Source: Thiosocius sp942490985
GTDB lineage: Bacteria > Pseudomonadota > Gammaproteobacteria > Chromatiales > Chromatiaceae
DNA: 64,000 nucleotides
NCBI GenBank assembly: GCA_942490985.1
Contig: CALNYW010000005.1
Coordinates: forward strand, 434,001 to 498,000
Direction: 5' to 3'
The notes under the pieces were generated by a model that did not search any database, was not told the DNA's origin, and worked only from the letters and a program-made list of their open reading frames with translations. This document shows positions 52,283 to 61,265 of this stretch, piece after piece. How positions within the stretch are numbered: the stretch's first letter is position 1; each line of letters starts with the position of its first letter. Both the position numbers and the translations under genes were made by a program.

Positions 52283-52948
52283 TTATTTGCCATGCAGATA
52301 TTCCTCGTCACGGAATGAACCCACCCAGTGCGGCTTGAAACCCACCATGATGGAAATCAACCAGCCATTCAGCACGGCTTCCGGAAAGAACATCAGCGGC
52401 AGGAACAGCAGATAGGTATCCGACAGTTTTGCGTAGCTGAAAGCACCCGCCAGCAGCAACAGCGCCGTCGCACTGAAGGCCAGGAGAACTGCGATAAGAC
52501 CAGCGGCAAAAAAGGCGTTGATGAAGACATAGATGAAATAGTGCTTCGGCAGGTAGGCCCTCGCCAGAATCAGAATGGCCTGCGCCAGGCTCACTGGCAG
52601 TGCGACGAACACGATCGCCGTCGGCAAGAACCCTGACCACTCACTTAGCCCAAACAGCATGATGCCCAACAAGGCCGCACTGCCAGCGAGAAAAGCGAGC
52701 GACCAGCCGAACATCAACGTCAGCGTCACCATGCCCGACAGATGCCAGACGAAACCGGGTTGTATCTCTGCGCGCATTGTCCACAGCAACAGCAGACCGA
52801 CGATCGAACCCAAGAAGACATTCAACTGGTCCGGGTATCCGAGGCGCTTCCAGGGCGCCCAACGCACGGCCAAGTACAATAGCCAAACGTAGCCGGCAGC
52901 AAAAAACCACTGCCACTGGACGGGGAAAAGTTCTCCGGAGAATTCCAT
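52283..52948 (-). CDS. CbiM-like membrane protein (ECF-permease-type family)
   Basis: 221 residues with about six membrane helices, including SIVGLLLLWTMRAEIQPGFV and HLSGMVTLTLMFGWSLAFLA. The His/aromatic region WHLSGM resembles the CbiM/NikM family, in which histidines coordinate Co or Ni, but the N-terminal MHIPDG-type metal motif is not present. LNGWLISIMVGFKPHWVGSF ends the last helix. No energising ATPase is nearby. I call it a CbiM-like family member; substrate unknown. Confidence 0.75.
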   Translation of the reverse strand: MEFSGELFPVQWQWFFAAGYVWLLYLAVRWAPWKRLGYPDQLNVFLGSIVGLLLLWTMRAEIQPGFVWHLSGMVTLTLMFGWSLAFLAGSAALLGIMLFGLSEWSGFLPTAIVFVALPVSLAQAILILARAYLPKHYFIYVFINAFFAAGLIAVLLAFSATALLLLAGAFSYAKLSDTYLLFLPLMFFPEAVLNGWLISIMVGFKPHWVGSFRDEEYLHGK

Positions 52949-52985
52949 AACTAGTCAACTTTGGATCGATCTTGGAGTGTAACCG

Positions 52986-54029
52986 ATGCAGTACCGCCCT
53001 CTCGCTGACACTGGTCAGAGCGTTAGCATCCTGTGCCTTGGCACGATGACTTTTGGCGAACAAAACAACGAACAGGAGGCATTCGCGCAGCTCGACCTGG
53101 CACTCGACGCTGGCATCAATTTCATCGACACGGCAGAGATGTACCCGGTCCCGCCCAATCAACAAACCATGGGGCACACCGAGGCCATCATCGGCCGCTG
53201 GTTGGCGGCGCGTGGTTGTCGCGATCGCATAACCCTGGCGACCAAAGTGGCAGGGCCCGGGCGCGACTGGCTGCCCTACATCCGTGGCGGATCCAACCGA
53301 CTGGACCGCAGAAACATCGAAACCGCGGTCGATGCCAGCCTGCAGCGGCTGCAGACCGATGTCATCGATATCTACCAACTCCATTGGCCAGACCGTGAGA
53401 CCAACTTCTTTGGCCAACTCGGCTACGCACCGGCACGCGACCCCGATGAAACCACGTTGCTCGAGACCCTGGAGGTACTCGGCGATCTCGTCAGGGCCGG
53501 CAAGGTCAGACACATAGGTGTCTCAAACGAGACGCCCTGGGGCGTCATGCGCTATCTACAGCTTGCGGCTGACCATGGCTTGCCGCGCATGGTCTCGATT
53601 CAGAATCCGTACAGCCTCCTCAACCGCACTTTCGAAGTCGGTCTGGCCGAAATCAGTGACCGCGAAGATATCGGCTTGCTCGCTTATTCGCCGCTGGCGT
53701 TTGGCGTGCTTACCGGAAAATACCTCAATGGTGCACAACCCGTTGATGCACGACTGACCAAGTTCCCAACGTATGACCGCTATTCCAGCCCACCATGCCA
53801 GAAGGCCACACACGACTACGTGACACTGGCGAGGAATGCCGGTCTGTCACCCGGCCAGATGGCACTGGCTTATGTCAACAGTCGACCCTTTTTGACCAGC
53901 ACGATTATTGGCGCGACAACACTGGAACAGCTGCACGAGAACATCGGTAGTGCAGACATGACCCTCGATCCGGAACTGCTGGATGAGATTGAAACTATCC
54001 ATCGACGGCATCCCAACCCCGCCCCATGA
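52986..54029 (+). CDS. tas: NADP(H)-dependent aldo/keto reductase, Tas-like
   Basis: 347 residues, close to E. coli Tas in length and sequence order. MQYRPLADTGQSVSILCLGT starts the barrel; the catalytic Asp and Tyr are in NFIDTAEMYPVPPNQQTMGH, the Lys in RITLATKVAGPG, and the His in DIYQLHWPDRETNFFGQLGY. The NADP phosphate site appears in ATTLEQLHENIGSADMTL. It is divergent from the CbiM-like gene. Confidence 0.94.
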   Translation: MQYRPLADTGQSVSILCLGTMTFGEQNNEQEAFAQLDLALDAGINFIDTAEMYPVPPNQQTMGHTEAIIGRWLAARGCRDRITLATKVAGPGRDWLPYIRGGSNRLDRRNIETAVDASLQRLQTDVIDIYQLHWPDRETNFFGQLGYAPARDPDETTLLETLEVLGDLVRAGKVRHIGVSNETPWGVMRYLQLAADHGLPRMVSIQNPYSLLNRTFEVGLAEISDREDIGLLAYSPLAFGVLTGKYLNGAQPVDARLTKFPTYDRYSSPPCQKATHDYVTLARNAGLSPGQMALAYVNSRPFLTSTIIGATTLEQLHENIGSADMTLDPELLDEIETIHRRHPNPAP

Positions 54030-54173
54030 AATTGCTAGGACTCTATCGATTCAAATTCACCGACATTGCTCAAGCGCTATCTGGGCCTGCCGCTAAAACA
54101 AGTGAAGGCGATAGATAGAACATGGTGTCCAGGGTCCATCCCGCGATGCTCAGGGTCTACCAGGAGATTACCG

Positions 54174-54383
54174 ATGATTACACACTACAACATGCAAACC
54201 GGCGAAATCATCGGTAGCGAAGAGGCTTGCCGACCAGCGCAAGAACCCCTGGCCAGTCGTGAGATGCTGGCTACCCGGCTGCTGACTATCGACGAGGCCA
54301 TCAGCCAGGCGCGACGCGTAGCCGAAGCGCATCCGGCTGTCGTCATGCTGCCGACAGCGGTGTTTTTTCCCGACGCATCCTGA
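54174..54383 (+). CDS. Small hypothetical protein
   Basis: 69 residues from ATG 54174, with GGAG eight bases upstream. Sequence ITHYNMQTGEIIGSEEACRP opens and TIDEAISQARRVAEAHPAVV is helical. No family recognised. Its good ribosome site and position between tas and the Rieske gene (convergent) make it a plausible but unproven gene. Confidence 0.5.
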   Translation: MITHYNMQTGEIIGSEEACRPAQEPLASREMLATRLLTIDEAISQARRVAEAHPAVVMLPTAVFFPDAS

Positions 54384-54459
54384 CACCGAAGACACCCTCG
54401 CCGAAACGCGCAAACGACCGAAACATTGCCCATCGTGCCGGTTGTCGTGTTGCATCCCA

Positions 54460-54828
54460 TCAAATCAACTGGCTCGAGAGATCGACCTGTAGCACGCCCG
54501 CTTTGATCATCAACGGCAAAGACTCCAGCTTGCGACCGACACAGGGGCCACGCAGGCAGTAGCCGTCTTCCGGGCGGAACAATGCGCCATGGATAGCGCA
54601 CTGGATAAAGCTGTAATCAAGGTCAAAAAACTGATCCGGCAGCCATTCGAGGGGCGCGCCGGTATGGGGACAGGCATTTTTGTAAGCGGCCAGGACTTCA
54701 CCCTTGCGCACAACAAACAACCGAAACGGCTGATCTTCGCCCAGATCGATATCGAACCCCCGCGAGCCGGGATCCGGGAATTCGTCCAGCGCGCACAGTG
54801 AATAGGTCTTTCTTGCGGCTTGTATCAC
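54460..54828 (-). CDS. Rieske [2Fe-2S] ferredoxin-type protein
   Basis: 122 residues. Cluster ligands are complete: Cys53-x-His55 in KNACPHTGAPLEW and Cys77-x2-His80 in FIQCAIHGALF. FRLFVVRKGEVLAAY precedes and CLRGPCVGRKLESLPLMIKA follows, as in small soluble Rieske ferredoxins. No signal peptide, so cytoplasmic electron carrier. Its GTG start overlaps the stop of the 1470-residue cNMP/rhodanese protein by four bases, so the two are translationally coupled. Confidence 0.9.
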   Translation of the reverse strand: MIQAARKTYSLCALDEFPDPGSRGFDIDLGEDQPFRLFVVRKGEVLAAYKNACPHTGAPLEWLPDQFFDLDYSFIQCAIHGALFRPEDGYCLRGPCVGRKLESLPLMIKAGVLQVDLSSQLI

Positions 54829-57800
54829 TGTCCAGAGAGACGCAACAGCGCGCTGAACAGTTCCCCATTTCCGGTCAGGAAACTGGTTGCCTCAAGACCA
54901 CCCAACACAAGCAATGCACCCAGCAGACCGGCCATCCAACGATTCCCACCGCTGTCGAGGCTGATTGGGCGTTGGTTGCCGGCCAGACGATCATCACGCA
55001 AATCGGCACCGCGCACTGACTCGACATCGTCCTGCAGACGCGCCAGCGCCGTTTGCAACTGGTCGCGTGCGCTCTCGGCTTCGCGGCGGGTCATCAATGC
55101 CTCGTCCACGTCAGCCTGTGCCTGCTGGAGCTCACGGCGCAAGTCATCCAATGAGCCGTTCGCATCTTCCAGCTGGTCCTCGAGCATATGACGCGCCTCA
55201 TCGGCACTCACAAGATCACGCTGACGTTCACTCAGGGATGATTCAAGTTCTTCGATCCGCTGGCGCATCGATTCGAGTGAAATCGCCTCGCGCCCGTCGG
55301 CTTCCTGAAGACGACGTTTTTGCGTCTCTACCGCCGCCAATTGTTCACGCATGTGCGCGACATCCTGTATTGCCTGATCTCGCACCATGGCCAATTCGGC
55401 ACGCAGCGCGGCTATCTCGGAACCATCCCCGTCCCCCGACTGAGCAGCGCGAATCTGATCAACATATTCTTCGATCACACCCCGCAGCTGCTCGACCTCA
55501 CTGTCCCTAACGGCAAGATCGGCAAGCAGGGCATCGCGTTCAGCGAGTAGTTTTTGATCACCCGATTCGCTGCGTGGTTGGCTATCTGCCAGCTGAGCCT
55601 CCAGCGCCAATCGCGCCGCGCGCTCTTCATCGATCTGCGCATGCCACTCACGCTGCGCCTCCTCGCGGCTGAGCAGTTCCCGCTCATGATTGCGGATCGC
55701 CTCGGCGACTTGGTTTTCCAGATCGACCAGGCGGGCTTGCTCATCATCGCGCTCGCTGAGTGCGAACTGCAGTGTTTCGCGTTCTGCACTCGCCGCGTTC
55801 AGCGCTTCGATGAGCTCACTCTGTTCCTCTCTTGCGGCCTTCAGCGACTGTTGTTTCTCCTCAAGCTGGTTCGCGAGTTCCTGCTTTTCGTTGCGCAACT
55901 GGGCAATCGCTTCATCGGTATCCTGCGCCGAGCCATCAAGCCGGGCCCTCAGCGTCTCGTTTTCTTCGCCGTTGGCTGTTGCCGTCCGCTCGGCCTCGTC
56001 GAGGCGCTGCTGCAAGTCCCGTAACGTGGCCTCCAAGTCGTCACGCTGCGCGACAGATTGCTGTGCGTCGGCGGCTGCTTGTTCGCGCTGCTTTGCATGG
56101 TCGCCCTGCAGCGTTGCCAGCTCCGCCTTCAGCGCATGCTGTTCGGCCTCTGCGGTTTGCAGTCGTTCGGCTTGCTGTGCATCCTGGGCTTCAAGTTGCT
56201 GCTCAAGCTGCCCTAGCTTTGACTGCAGCGCATCGCGTGCCGCTTCCACCTCGGTGAGTTGCTGGCGCAACTCCGCCACGATGGCCTCGGCGCCCTGATC
56301 GGCCGCTTCAAGCTGTGCTGCCAAGCTGTCGTGCTGGCGCTGCAGCGCTGCGTTCTGATCGACCGCTGCCGTCGCCGCCTGCTCAGCCTCCTGGAGCTTT
56401 TGCTCGAGCGCCTGGACGGCGGCCTGCGCTTCATCTCGAGAGACAGATACGGCGCGTTGCTCGTCGGCAACAAGCTGCAGCTGTCTTGCATAATCGGCCT
56501 GCTGCTCAGCAAGCTGCGTCTGCAGTGCTTGCCGGTCAGCTTCAGCTTGGTTGAGCTGGTCGTGCAAGTGTCCGAGCGTTTGTTCGGCTTCGGTGCGTTG
56601 CTCGTCGGCAGCGAGCTGCAGCTGTCCCTCATAATCGGCCTGCTGCTCAGCAAGCTGCGTCTGCAGTGCCTGCCGGTCAGCTTCAGCTTGGTTGAGCTGG
56701 TCGTGCAATTGTCCGAGCGTTTGTTCGGCTTCGGCCCGTTTCGCGATCTCGGCCTGGTGCCGTTGTTCGGCCTCGTCAGCTTCGCCACGCCGCGCCGACT
56801 CAACGTCAGACAACTGCTGCGCAAGTTCCGCCCGGGTTGCCTCGCTTTCTTGCAAGCGCGCCTCGAATGCCTCGACCGCCTCTGCCTGCTCTTGCTCGGC
56901 GGCAGCCAAGGCGTCCTGCAACTCGGCCTGTGCCGCCAGTGCCGCATCCAGTGCCAGTTTGCCTTGTTGCGTTGTTTCTTGGAGCTCAGCATCCAGCGCC
57001 GATGCGCGAGCTTGCGCCTGCTCAATAGCTTCCCCCGCCTCTTCGCTACCCGCGGCAAGCTGTTTTTGCAGTGTCTCGTTGTCGGCACGCAGCTGATCTA
57101 CCGCATCCTGCAGGCCCGTGGCTGTTTGCTCGTGCTGCTCACGCGCTTTGTCAAACGCTTGGCGCAGCGCGTCGCGATCCGCCTCGATGTCGGCCTGTCT
57201 TGCCTGTCCCGCTGCGAGTTCCTCTTGCAACGCTGCGACACGAGTCTGTGTGTCGTCTGCCGTTTCTGCGACTTGTGACTCAAGCGCGTCAAGTTTTTCG
57301 CGCAGACCATCTCGCTCGCTGTTGAGCTCGTCGATGCGAGATTGCCAGTCTTGGGTCGCCGCCGTAGCCGTCTGTTGCTGCTCGGCGAGACGCTCCTGAA
57401 GGGCCGTCACTTCGCCACGTAATGCGTCCTGTTGCGCAGCGGCCGTTGCCAATTGCTGTTGTAGGTCGGCGCGCTCCCGTTGCAGCTCGAGGTCTTCGGC
57501 TTCGAGACTGGCGAACCGTTCGCGCGCCTCATCGAGCGCCCCACCCTGCTCCGACTGTTGCGCCAACAGCTGATCGTTGGCTGCCGCAAGGTCGGCGTTG
57601 GCCTGTTCCAGGTCCAGTTGCAATGCGGTCAGCTGTTCCTTGAGTTCACCGCGCTCAACCGCATATTGTTCGCGCTCCTGTTCACGTTTCTCAGCGAGGT
57701 CATTGAGTTTTTCACCGAGTTCATCCAGGCTGCTGGCGGCAGACTCGGCACGCTCACGTTCGCCAATCAGTTCTCTCTCGGCTTTGGCAAGTCGGGCCTG

Positions 57801-59237
57801 CAGCTGCTTATCGAGACCCTCGATCTCCGACATCCGGTCGCGCAGCGATTCGCGCTCACTCTCGATCGCCTCCAGATTACCGGTGAGGCGTTCCATATCC
57901 GCGTAGGCCTTCTCCCGCTCCGCCAAAGCCTCACGCTTCTGCTGCTCGGTCTCGATCAGTTTTTTGCGGGCCTGATCAACCGCAACGCGGACCTGCTGCA
58001 AGTGGTGCTGGCGCTCTGCGTTGACAGATTCCTGGTCACGCTGCGCCTCCTCCAGGCGCTGCTGCAACGCAGCGGCTCGTGCCTCGGCCTCGCGCACGCG
58101 TTGCTGGATAATCTCGTCGTCCACGGCACCGGTCTGCGGAACCGCGGCGGCTGGGTTTTCAGCATTGGCGACGTCTGCGATTGCCTCGTCACGTACGCCG
58201 CCATCGAGAACCGAAACATCGAACCCGCGCTCAGTCAGCAAGAAGGCGCCCGCCATGGCACGCCCTCCTGTGTTGCTGTACAGCACATAGTGCCGATCCG
58301 GGGCGAGACTCGACGCCTGATAGCGTAGCGATTCAAACGGGAAGTTGATCGCGCCCGGCAAGTGCGATTCGTCGTACTGCTCACTACTGCGCAGATCCAG
58401 CCACACCGCCCCTTGCGCGATCTTCCGCTGTGCCGCCTCGCGATCTACGCGATCCAGTAATGGGTTGTGGATAAGATCGAGGAAGTCATCCTTGCTCAGG
58501 CGCAACACAAGTCCATCGTGCAGCATGGTGATAGTCGAATTGCGCGGATTGTCTGACAGCAGCGCCTCTTCACCAAACGCATCGCCAGGGCCGAGCGTGG
58601 CCAGTTCGGTTGGCCCTTTGCCATCACCACTGTCGCGCCGAACGACGGCCCGCCCATGCGTCAGCATGTAGTAGTAATCGCCCGGGTCGCCTTGACGAAT
58701 CAGGTCATCCCCTTTCGAGACCTCCACTTGCTCCACTTGCATCATCACGCGTTGAATATTTGATGCAGGGACCTGTTGCAGCACCCGAGACTGCAGCAAC
58801 ATGCTCATCCAGTCATCTTCGGTGGCGTCTTCGAGGTCATCGACCTGGTAGTCGACCGTTTGCGTGCGCGCTAAGAGTTCACTGAGGCGACGGCTATCGA
58901 CGCGTACGATACGCACCGTAGATTTGGCTCGCGCACCTTGCTTGCGGGGTAGCTGATGAGCCAGCGGGAAGCGCGCTGTATCGCTACCAGCGGTCACCAC
59001 ATCGACTTCAGCCTTTTTGTTGAGTAACGCGACGCGGCCCTCCAGCAGGTAGACATTTTCATGGTCGGTTGCACCCTGCTCGAACAACATGTGGCCTTTG
59101 CGCAACTTCTCGAATCCTGCATCGGCCAGCAACTCGGACAACGCATCATCCGGCAGCGTGTGCAACGGCACTAACGACCTGAGACGCGCCATATCCTCGC
59201 GGGATGGCATATTCGGCATGCGACTAGCGGTTTCCAT
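54825..59237 (-). CDS. Giant protein: two cNMP-binding domains, inactive rhodanese, coiled coil, C-terminal anchor
   Basis: 1470 residues. Domain 1 (about 20-125) is a degenerate cNMP-binding fold (FEQGATDHENVYLLEGRVAL). Domain 2 (about 148-255) has a good phosphate-binding cassette (GPGDAFGEEALLSDNPRNST). A rhodanese domain (about 262-350: GAVWLDLRSSEQYDESHLPG) reads YSNTGGRAM where the catalytic loop should start with Cys, so sulfurtransferase activity is unlikely. From about 380 to 1420 it is heptad-type Ala/Glu/Gln/Leu coiled coil, including a 141-bp tandem duplication. One hydrophobic helix (about 1438-1458, WMAGLLGALLVLGGLEATSF) anchors the C-terminus. Coupled to the Rieske gene downstream. 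Function unknown. Confidence 0.85.
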   Translation of the reverse strand: METASRMPNMPSREDMARLRSLVPLHTLPDDALSELLADAGFEKLRKGHMLFEQGATDHENVYLLEGRVALLNKKAEVDVVTAGSDTARFPLAHQLPRKQGARAKSTVRIVRVDSRRLSELLARTQTVDYQVDDLEDATEDDWMSMLLQSRVLQQVPASNIQRVMMQVEQVEVSKGDDLIRQGDPGDYYYMLTHGRAVVRRDSGDGKGPTELATLGPGDAFGEEALLSDNPRNSTITMLHDGLVLRLSKDDFLDLIHNPLLDRVDREAAQRKIAQGAVWLDLRSSEQYDESHLPGAINFPFESLRYQASSLAPDRHYVLYSNTGGRAMAGAFLLTERGFDVSVLDGGVRDEAIADVANAENPAAAVPQTGAVDDEIIQQRVREAEARAAALQQRLEEAQRDQESVNAERQHHLQQVRVAVDQARKKLIETEQQKREALAEREKAYADMERLTGNLEAIESERESLRDRMSEIEGLDKQLQARLAKAERELIGERERAESAASSLDELGEKLNDLAEKREQEREQYAVERGELKEQLTALQLDLEQANADLAAANDQLLAQQSEQGGALDEARERFASLEAEDLELQRERADLQQQLATAAAQQDALRGEVTALQERLAEQQQTATAATQDWQSRIDELNSERDGLREKLDALESQVAETADDTQTRVAALQEELAAGQARQADIEADRDALRQAFDKAREQHEQTATGLQDAVDQLRADNETLQKQLAAGSEEAGEAIEQAQARASALDAELQETTQQGKLALDAALAAQAELQDALAAAEQEQAEAVEAFEARLQESEATRAELAQQLSDVESARRGEADEAEQRHQAEIAKRAEAEQTLGQLHDQLNQAEADRQALQTQLAEQQADYEGQLQLAADEQRTEAEQTLGHLHDQLNQAEADRQALQTQLAEQQADYARQLQLVADEQRAVSVSRDEAQAAVQALEQKLQEAEQAATAAVDQNAALQRQHDSLAAQLEAADQGAEAIVAELRQQLTEVEAARDALQSKLGQLEQQLEAQDAQQAERLQTAEAEQHALKAELATLQGDHAKQREQAAADAQQSVAQRDDLEATLRDLQQRLDEAERTATANGEENETLRARLDGSAQDTDEAIAQLRNEKQELANQLEEKQQSLKAAREEQSELIEALNAASAERETLQFALSERDDEQARLVDLENQVAEAIRNHERELLSREEAQREWHAQIDEERAARLALEAQLADSQPRSESGDQKLLAERDALLADLAVRDSEVEQLRGVIEEYVDQIRAAQSGDGDGSEIAALRAELAMVRDQAIQDVAHMREQLAAVETQKRRLQEADGREAISLESMRQRIEELESSLSERQRDLVSADEARHMLEDQLEDANGSLDDLRRELQQAQADVDEALMTRREAESARDQLQTALARLQDDVESVRGADLRDDRLAGNQRPISLDSGGNRWMAGLLGALLVLGGLEATSFLTGNGELFSALLRLSGQ
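56454..56735. repeat. Tandem duplication, 2 x 141 bp, within coiled-coil gene
   Basis: Two nearly identical 47-codon units (56454-56594 and 56595-56735) encode residues about 835-928 of the giant protein; the repeated segment includes LHDQLNQAEADRQALQTQLA. The period preserves the reading frame. Differences are a few single bases, so the copying is recent. Confidence 0.9.
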
Positions 59238-59494
59238 TTACTGTTTCGATTCCGGACGCTGCGTTGGGGGTTCCACCTCTTGGCTTATCGACCTGAACCA
59301 ACGCGTTCTTGAGCATAGCAGGCCACTAATCGCGCGAACCGATCCCGACGTGACCGCCGCGACCCTCACGGATATCACAAAGCTCGGCCATTTTTTGCGA
59401 AAAAGCGCATAAAACAGGGCGTTTCGTTGTATTGCAGGTGGTTTTTCTATGCTATGTTTTCGGCGCTTACCCACCAACCGAGCAGGAGTCCCAC
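59238..59494 (+). promoter_or_regulatory. Promoter region of the HU-type gene
   Basis: The 257-bp gap ends with an AT-rich segment carrying TGCTATGTT (59451-59459), an extended -10-like element, about 35 bases before the ATG. No clear -35 at the right distance. It also holds the upstream region of the giant protein gene on the other strand. Confidence 0.35.
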
Positions 59495-59881
59495 ATGGCA
59501 GTCAAGAAAAAGGCCGCAAAAAAGAAAGTGGTCAAAAAAGCGGCAGCCGCTGCACCCGCAGTGAAAGCCATCACCACCAAACAAACCAAAACACAGATCA
59601 TTGCGGCCATCGCCGAATCCACCGAATTGTCCAAGAAAGACGTCGGCGCGGTATTCAGCAAGCTTGGCGAGATGATCGAAGCACACATGAAACGCCGCGG
59701 CTCAGGCGAATTTACGATTCCCGATACAGGCGTAAAGATTCGCCGGGTCAAGAAACCCGCCCGTAAGTCGCGTATGGGCCGTAACCCTGCGACCGGTGAG
59801 GCAATCAAGATTGCCGCCAAGCCAGCCTCGACCGTGGTCCGCGTGTCGGCACTGAAGGCGCTGAAAGATACGATCGGCTAG
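59495..59881 (+). CDS. HU-type histone-like protein with Lys/Ala-rich N-terminal extension
   Basis: 128 residues. A basic N-terminal tail (VKKKAAKKKVVKKAAAAAPA) of about 25 residues precedes the HU/IHF fold: TKTQIIAAIAESTELSKKDV, FSKLGEMIEAHMKRRGSGEF, then the DNA-embracing arm VKIRRVKKPARKSRMGRNPA and ATGEAIKIAAKPASTVVRVS. ATG at 59495 has GGAG six bases upstream. Such tailed HU forms occur in several proteobacteria and add nonspecific DNA affinity. Divergent from the giant cNMP gene; a strong terminator follows. Confidence 0.93.
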   Translation: MAVKKKAAKKKVVKKAAAAAPAVKAITTKQTKTQIIAAIAESTELSKKDVGAVFSKLGEMIEAHMKRRGSGEFTIPDTGVKIRRVKKPARKSRMGRNPATGEAIKIAAKPASTVVRVSALKALKDTIG

Positions 59882-59914
59882 TGACGAAGCGTTAGCAGAG
59901 TAAGAAACAACAGC

Positions 59915-59941
59915 AAGGCGCCGTGATCAACGGCGCCTTTT
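59915..59941. terminator. Terminator after the HU-type gene
   Basis: AAGGCGCCGT (59915-59924) pairs with ACGGCGCCTT (59930-59939) around a five-base loop, followed by Ts. Near-palindromic and possibly used by both converging genes. Confidence 0.88.
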
Positions 59942-59958
59942 GATATGCCACCGATCTT

Positions 59959-60489
59959 TCAAAGGGCTTGCTGTAAAACCAATTGGCCGCCCCGCTGACT
60001 GAATTCGACCTGCTTGAGAAAACTCATACCAAGCAATACCTTGTTGGACCCCCGCATCGACGGCAGAATCGACGCCCGGACATTCGTCAGGCTCAGCGAG
60101 CCCAAGGTCACAGAGTCCAGCATGGTTTGCCAGACCGCCACCGGGCCATTCGCCGTCTGGCTGACACCACCGCTAAGCCGCTCGAGCCGCAGGCGCTCCG
60201 CCAGGTCTTCAGGAATAGCCACGTCTGTGGCCCCGGTATCCAACAGAAAGGTCACTGGTAGGCCGTTTATCCGACCGGTAGCGACGTAGTGCCCTTGTGC
60301 GTTACGGTCGAGGACCACCTGTTGGCGACCGTCGACGGCCTGCTGAATGACAGGATTGGTATTGGGGTTGATACGGGTCTCCAATACATCCTGGAACAGC
60401 AGCGTCAGTAGCGCCATGCCGCCAACCCAAGCCACGATCAGCATATAGCGGCCGGTGCGCTGGGTGTTGTCGGAGTCGGGCGTTGGCAT
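59959..60489 (-). CDS. TIGR02281-family retropepsin-like aspartic protease
   Basis: 176 residues. One N-terminal membrane helix (RYMLIVAWVGGMALLTLLFQ) and a periplasmic retropepsin-like domain with the catalytic motif LPVTFLLDTGATDVAIPEDL (Asp84). NVRASILPSMRGSNKVLLGM and SFLKQVEFSQRGGQLVLQQA end the fold. This clan AA family (TIGR02281) is widespread in proteobacteria, uncharacterised, and presumed to act as a dimer. It converges on the HU gene. Confidence 0.9.
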   Translation of the reverse strand: MPTPDSDNTQRTGRYMLIVAWVGGMALLTLLFQDVLETRINPNTNPVIQQAVDGRQQVVLDRNAQGHYVATGRINGLPVTFLLDTGATDVAIPEDLAERLRLERLSGGVSQTANGPVAVWQTMLDSVTLGSLSLTNVRASILPSMRGSNKVLLGMSFLKQVEFSQRGGQLVLQQAL

Positions 60490-60562
60490 AGCAGGGTCTG
60501 GTCCTGTTTGTCAGTGACAGGCGTTTGGAACGGCCACCGCAGCGGAAGTTCAGGTTACCGAA

Positions 60563-61195
60563 ATGATGACCAACGACCACAAACTGATCTACGTCCACGA
60601 TCCGATGTGTAGCTGGTGCTGGGCGTTTCGGCCGGTACTCAGCAGGCTGATCGAGAATCTACCCGGTAATGTGCGTCTGCTGCGGCTGCTCGGCGGCTTA
60701 GCACCCGACAACGATCAACCGATGGCGCAGGACATGCGCGCTTACCTGGAGGACACTTGGCGCCGGATCCAACAGCGCGTGCCCGGTACCGGTTTCAATT
60801 TCGATTTCTGGACGACATGCTCTCCCCGGCGCAGCACCTGGCCTGCCTGCCGGGCCGTGATCGCTGCCCGGCACCTGCAAGCTGACAAGGAGTCCGCAAT
60901 GATCGAGGCTATCCAACAGGCCTACTACCTCGAGGCGCGCAATCCTTCAGAGCAAAAAACCCTGGTCGCGCTGGCCAGCGAGATCGGACTCGATCCAATC
61001 AGCTTCGGCGAGACGCTGGAAGCGCCAAACACCGACCAGATGCTGAAAGATGAGATCACCGAAGCCCGCCGACTCGGCGCTGTCAGCTTCCCCAGCCTGC
61101 GATTAGTGGCCGCCGACGCCGCTTGGCCTATCAGCATAGATTACCGTGATGTCAGGCCAATGCTCGACACGATTGAAAGCATCTTGGCCGGTTGA
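60563..61195 (+). CDS. DsbA-family thiol-disulfide protein (FrnE/2-hydroxychromene-like)
   Basis: 210 residues. The thioredoxin-fold active site is CSWC in LIYVHDPMCSWCWAFRPVLS near the N-terminus. FDFWTTCSPRRSTWPACRAV is characteristic of the DsbA subgroup found in gammaproteobacteria, and AVSFPSLRLVAADAAWPISI provides the cis-Pro loop region (VSFPS). No signal peptide, so cytoplasmic. Role is not established; FrnE-type proteins affect oxidative stress resistance. It is divergent from the protease gene. Confidence 0.88.
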   Translation: MMTNDHKLIYVHDPMCSWCWAFRPVLSRLIENLPGNVRLLRLLGGLAPDNDQPMAQDMRAYLEDTWRRIQQRVPGTGFNFDFWTTCSPRRSTWPACRAVIAARHLQADKESAMIEAIQQAYYLEARNPSEQKTLVALASEIGLDPISFGETLEAPNTDQMLKDEITEARRLGAVSFPSLRLVAADAAWPISIDYRDVRPMLDTIESILAG

Positions 61196-61207
61196 TCATG
61201 GTCGGAG

Positions 61208-61234
61208 CAAAAAACCGGGCCTGACAGCCCGGTT
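61208..61234 (-). terminator. Rho-independent terminator of the MlaC-like gene
   Basis: AACCGGGC (61213-61220) pairs with GCCCGGTT (61227-61234). On the minus strand the stem runs into six Ts. Confidence 0.85.
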
Positions 61235-61265
61235 CAAAAAAACAACACCGTAACCTTTCGATGGA

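Noticed and set aside
56259..57278. 339-codon Leu/Cys-rich open frame antisense to the coiled-coil gene
   Set aside because: Mirror of Gln/Glu/Ala codons of the coiled coil; hydrophobicity is an artefact of reading the complement.
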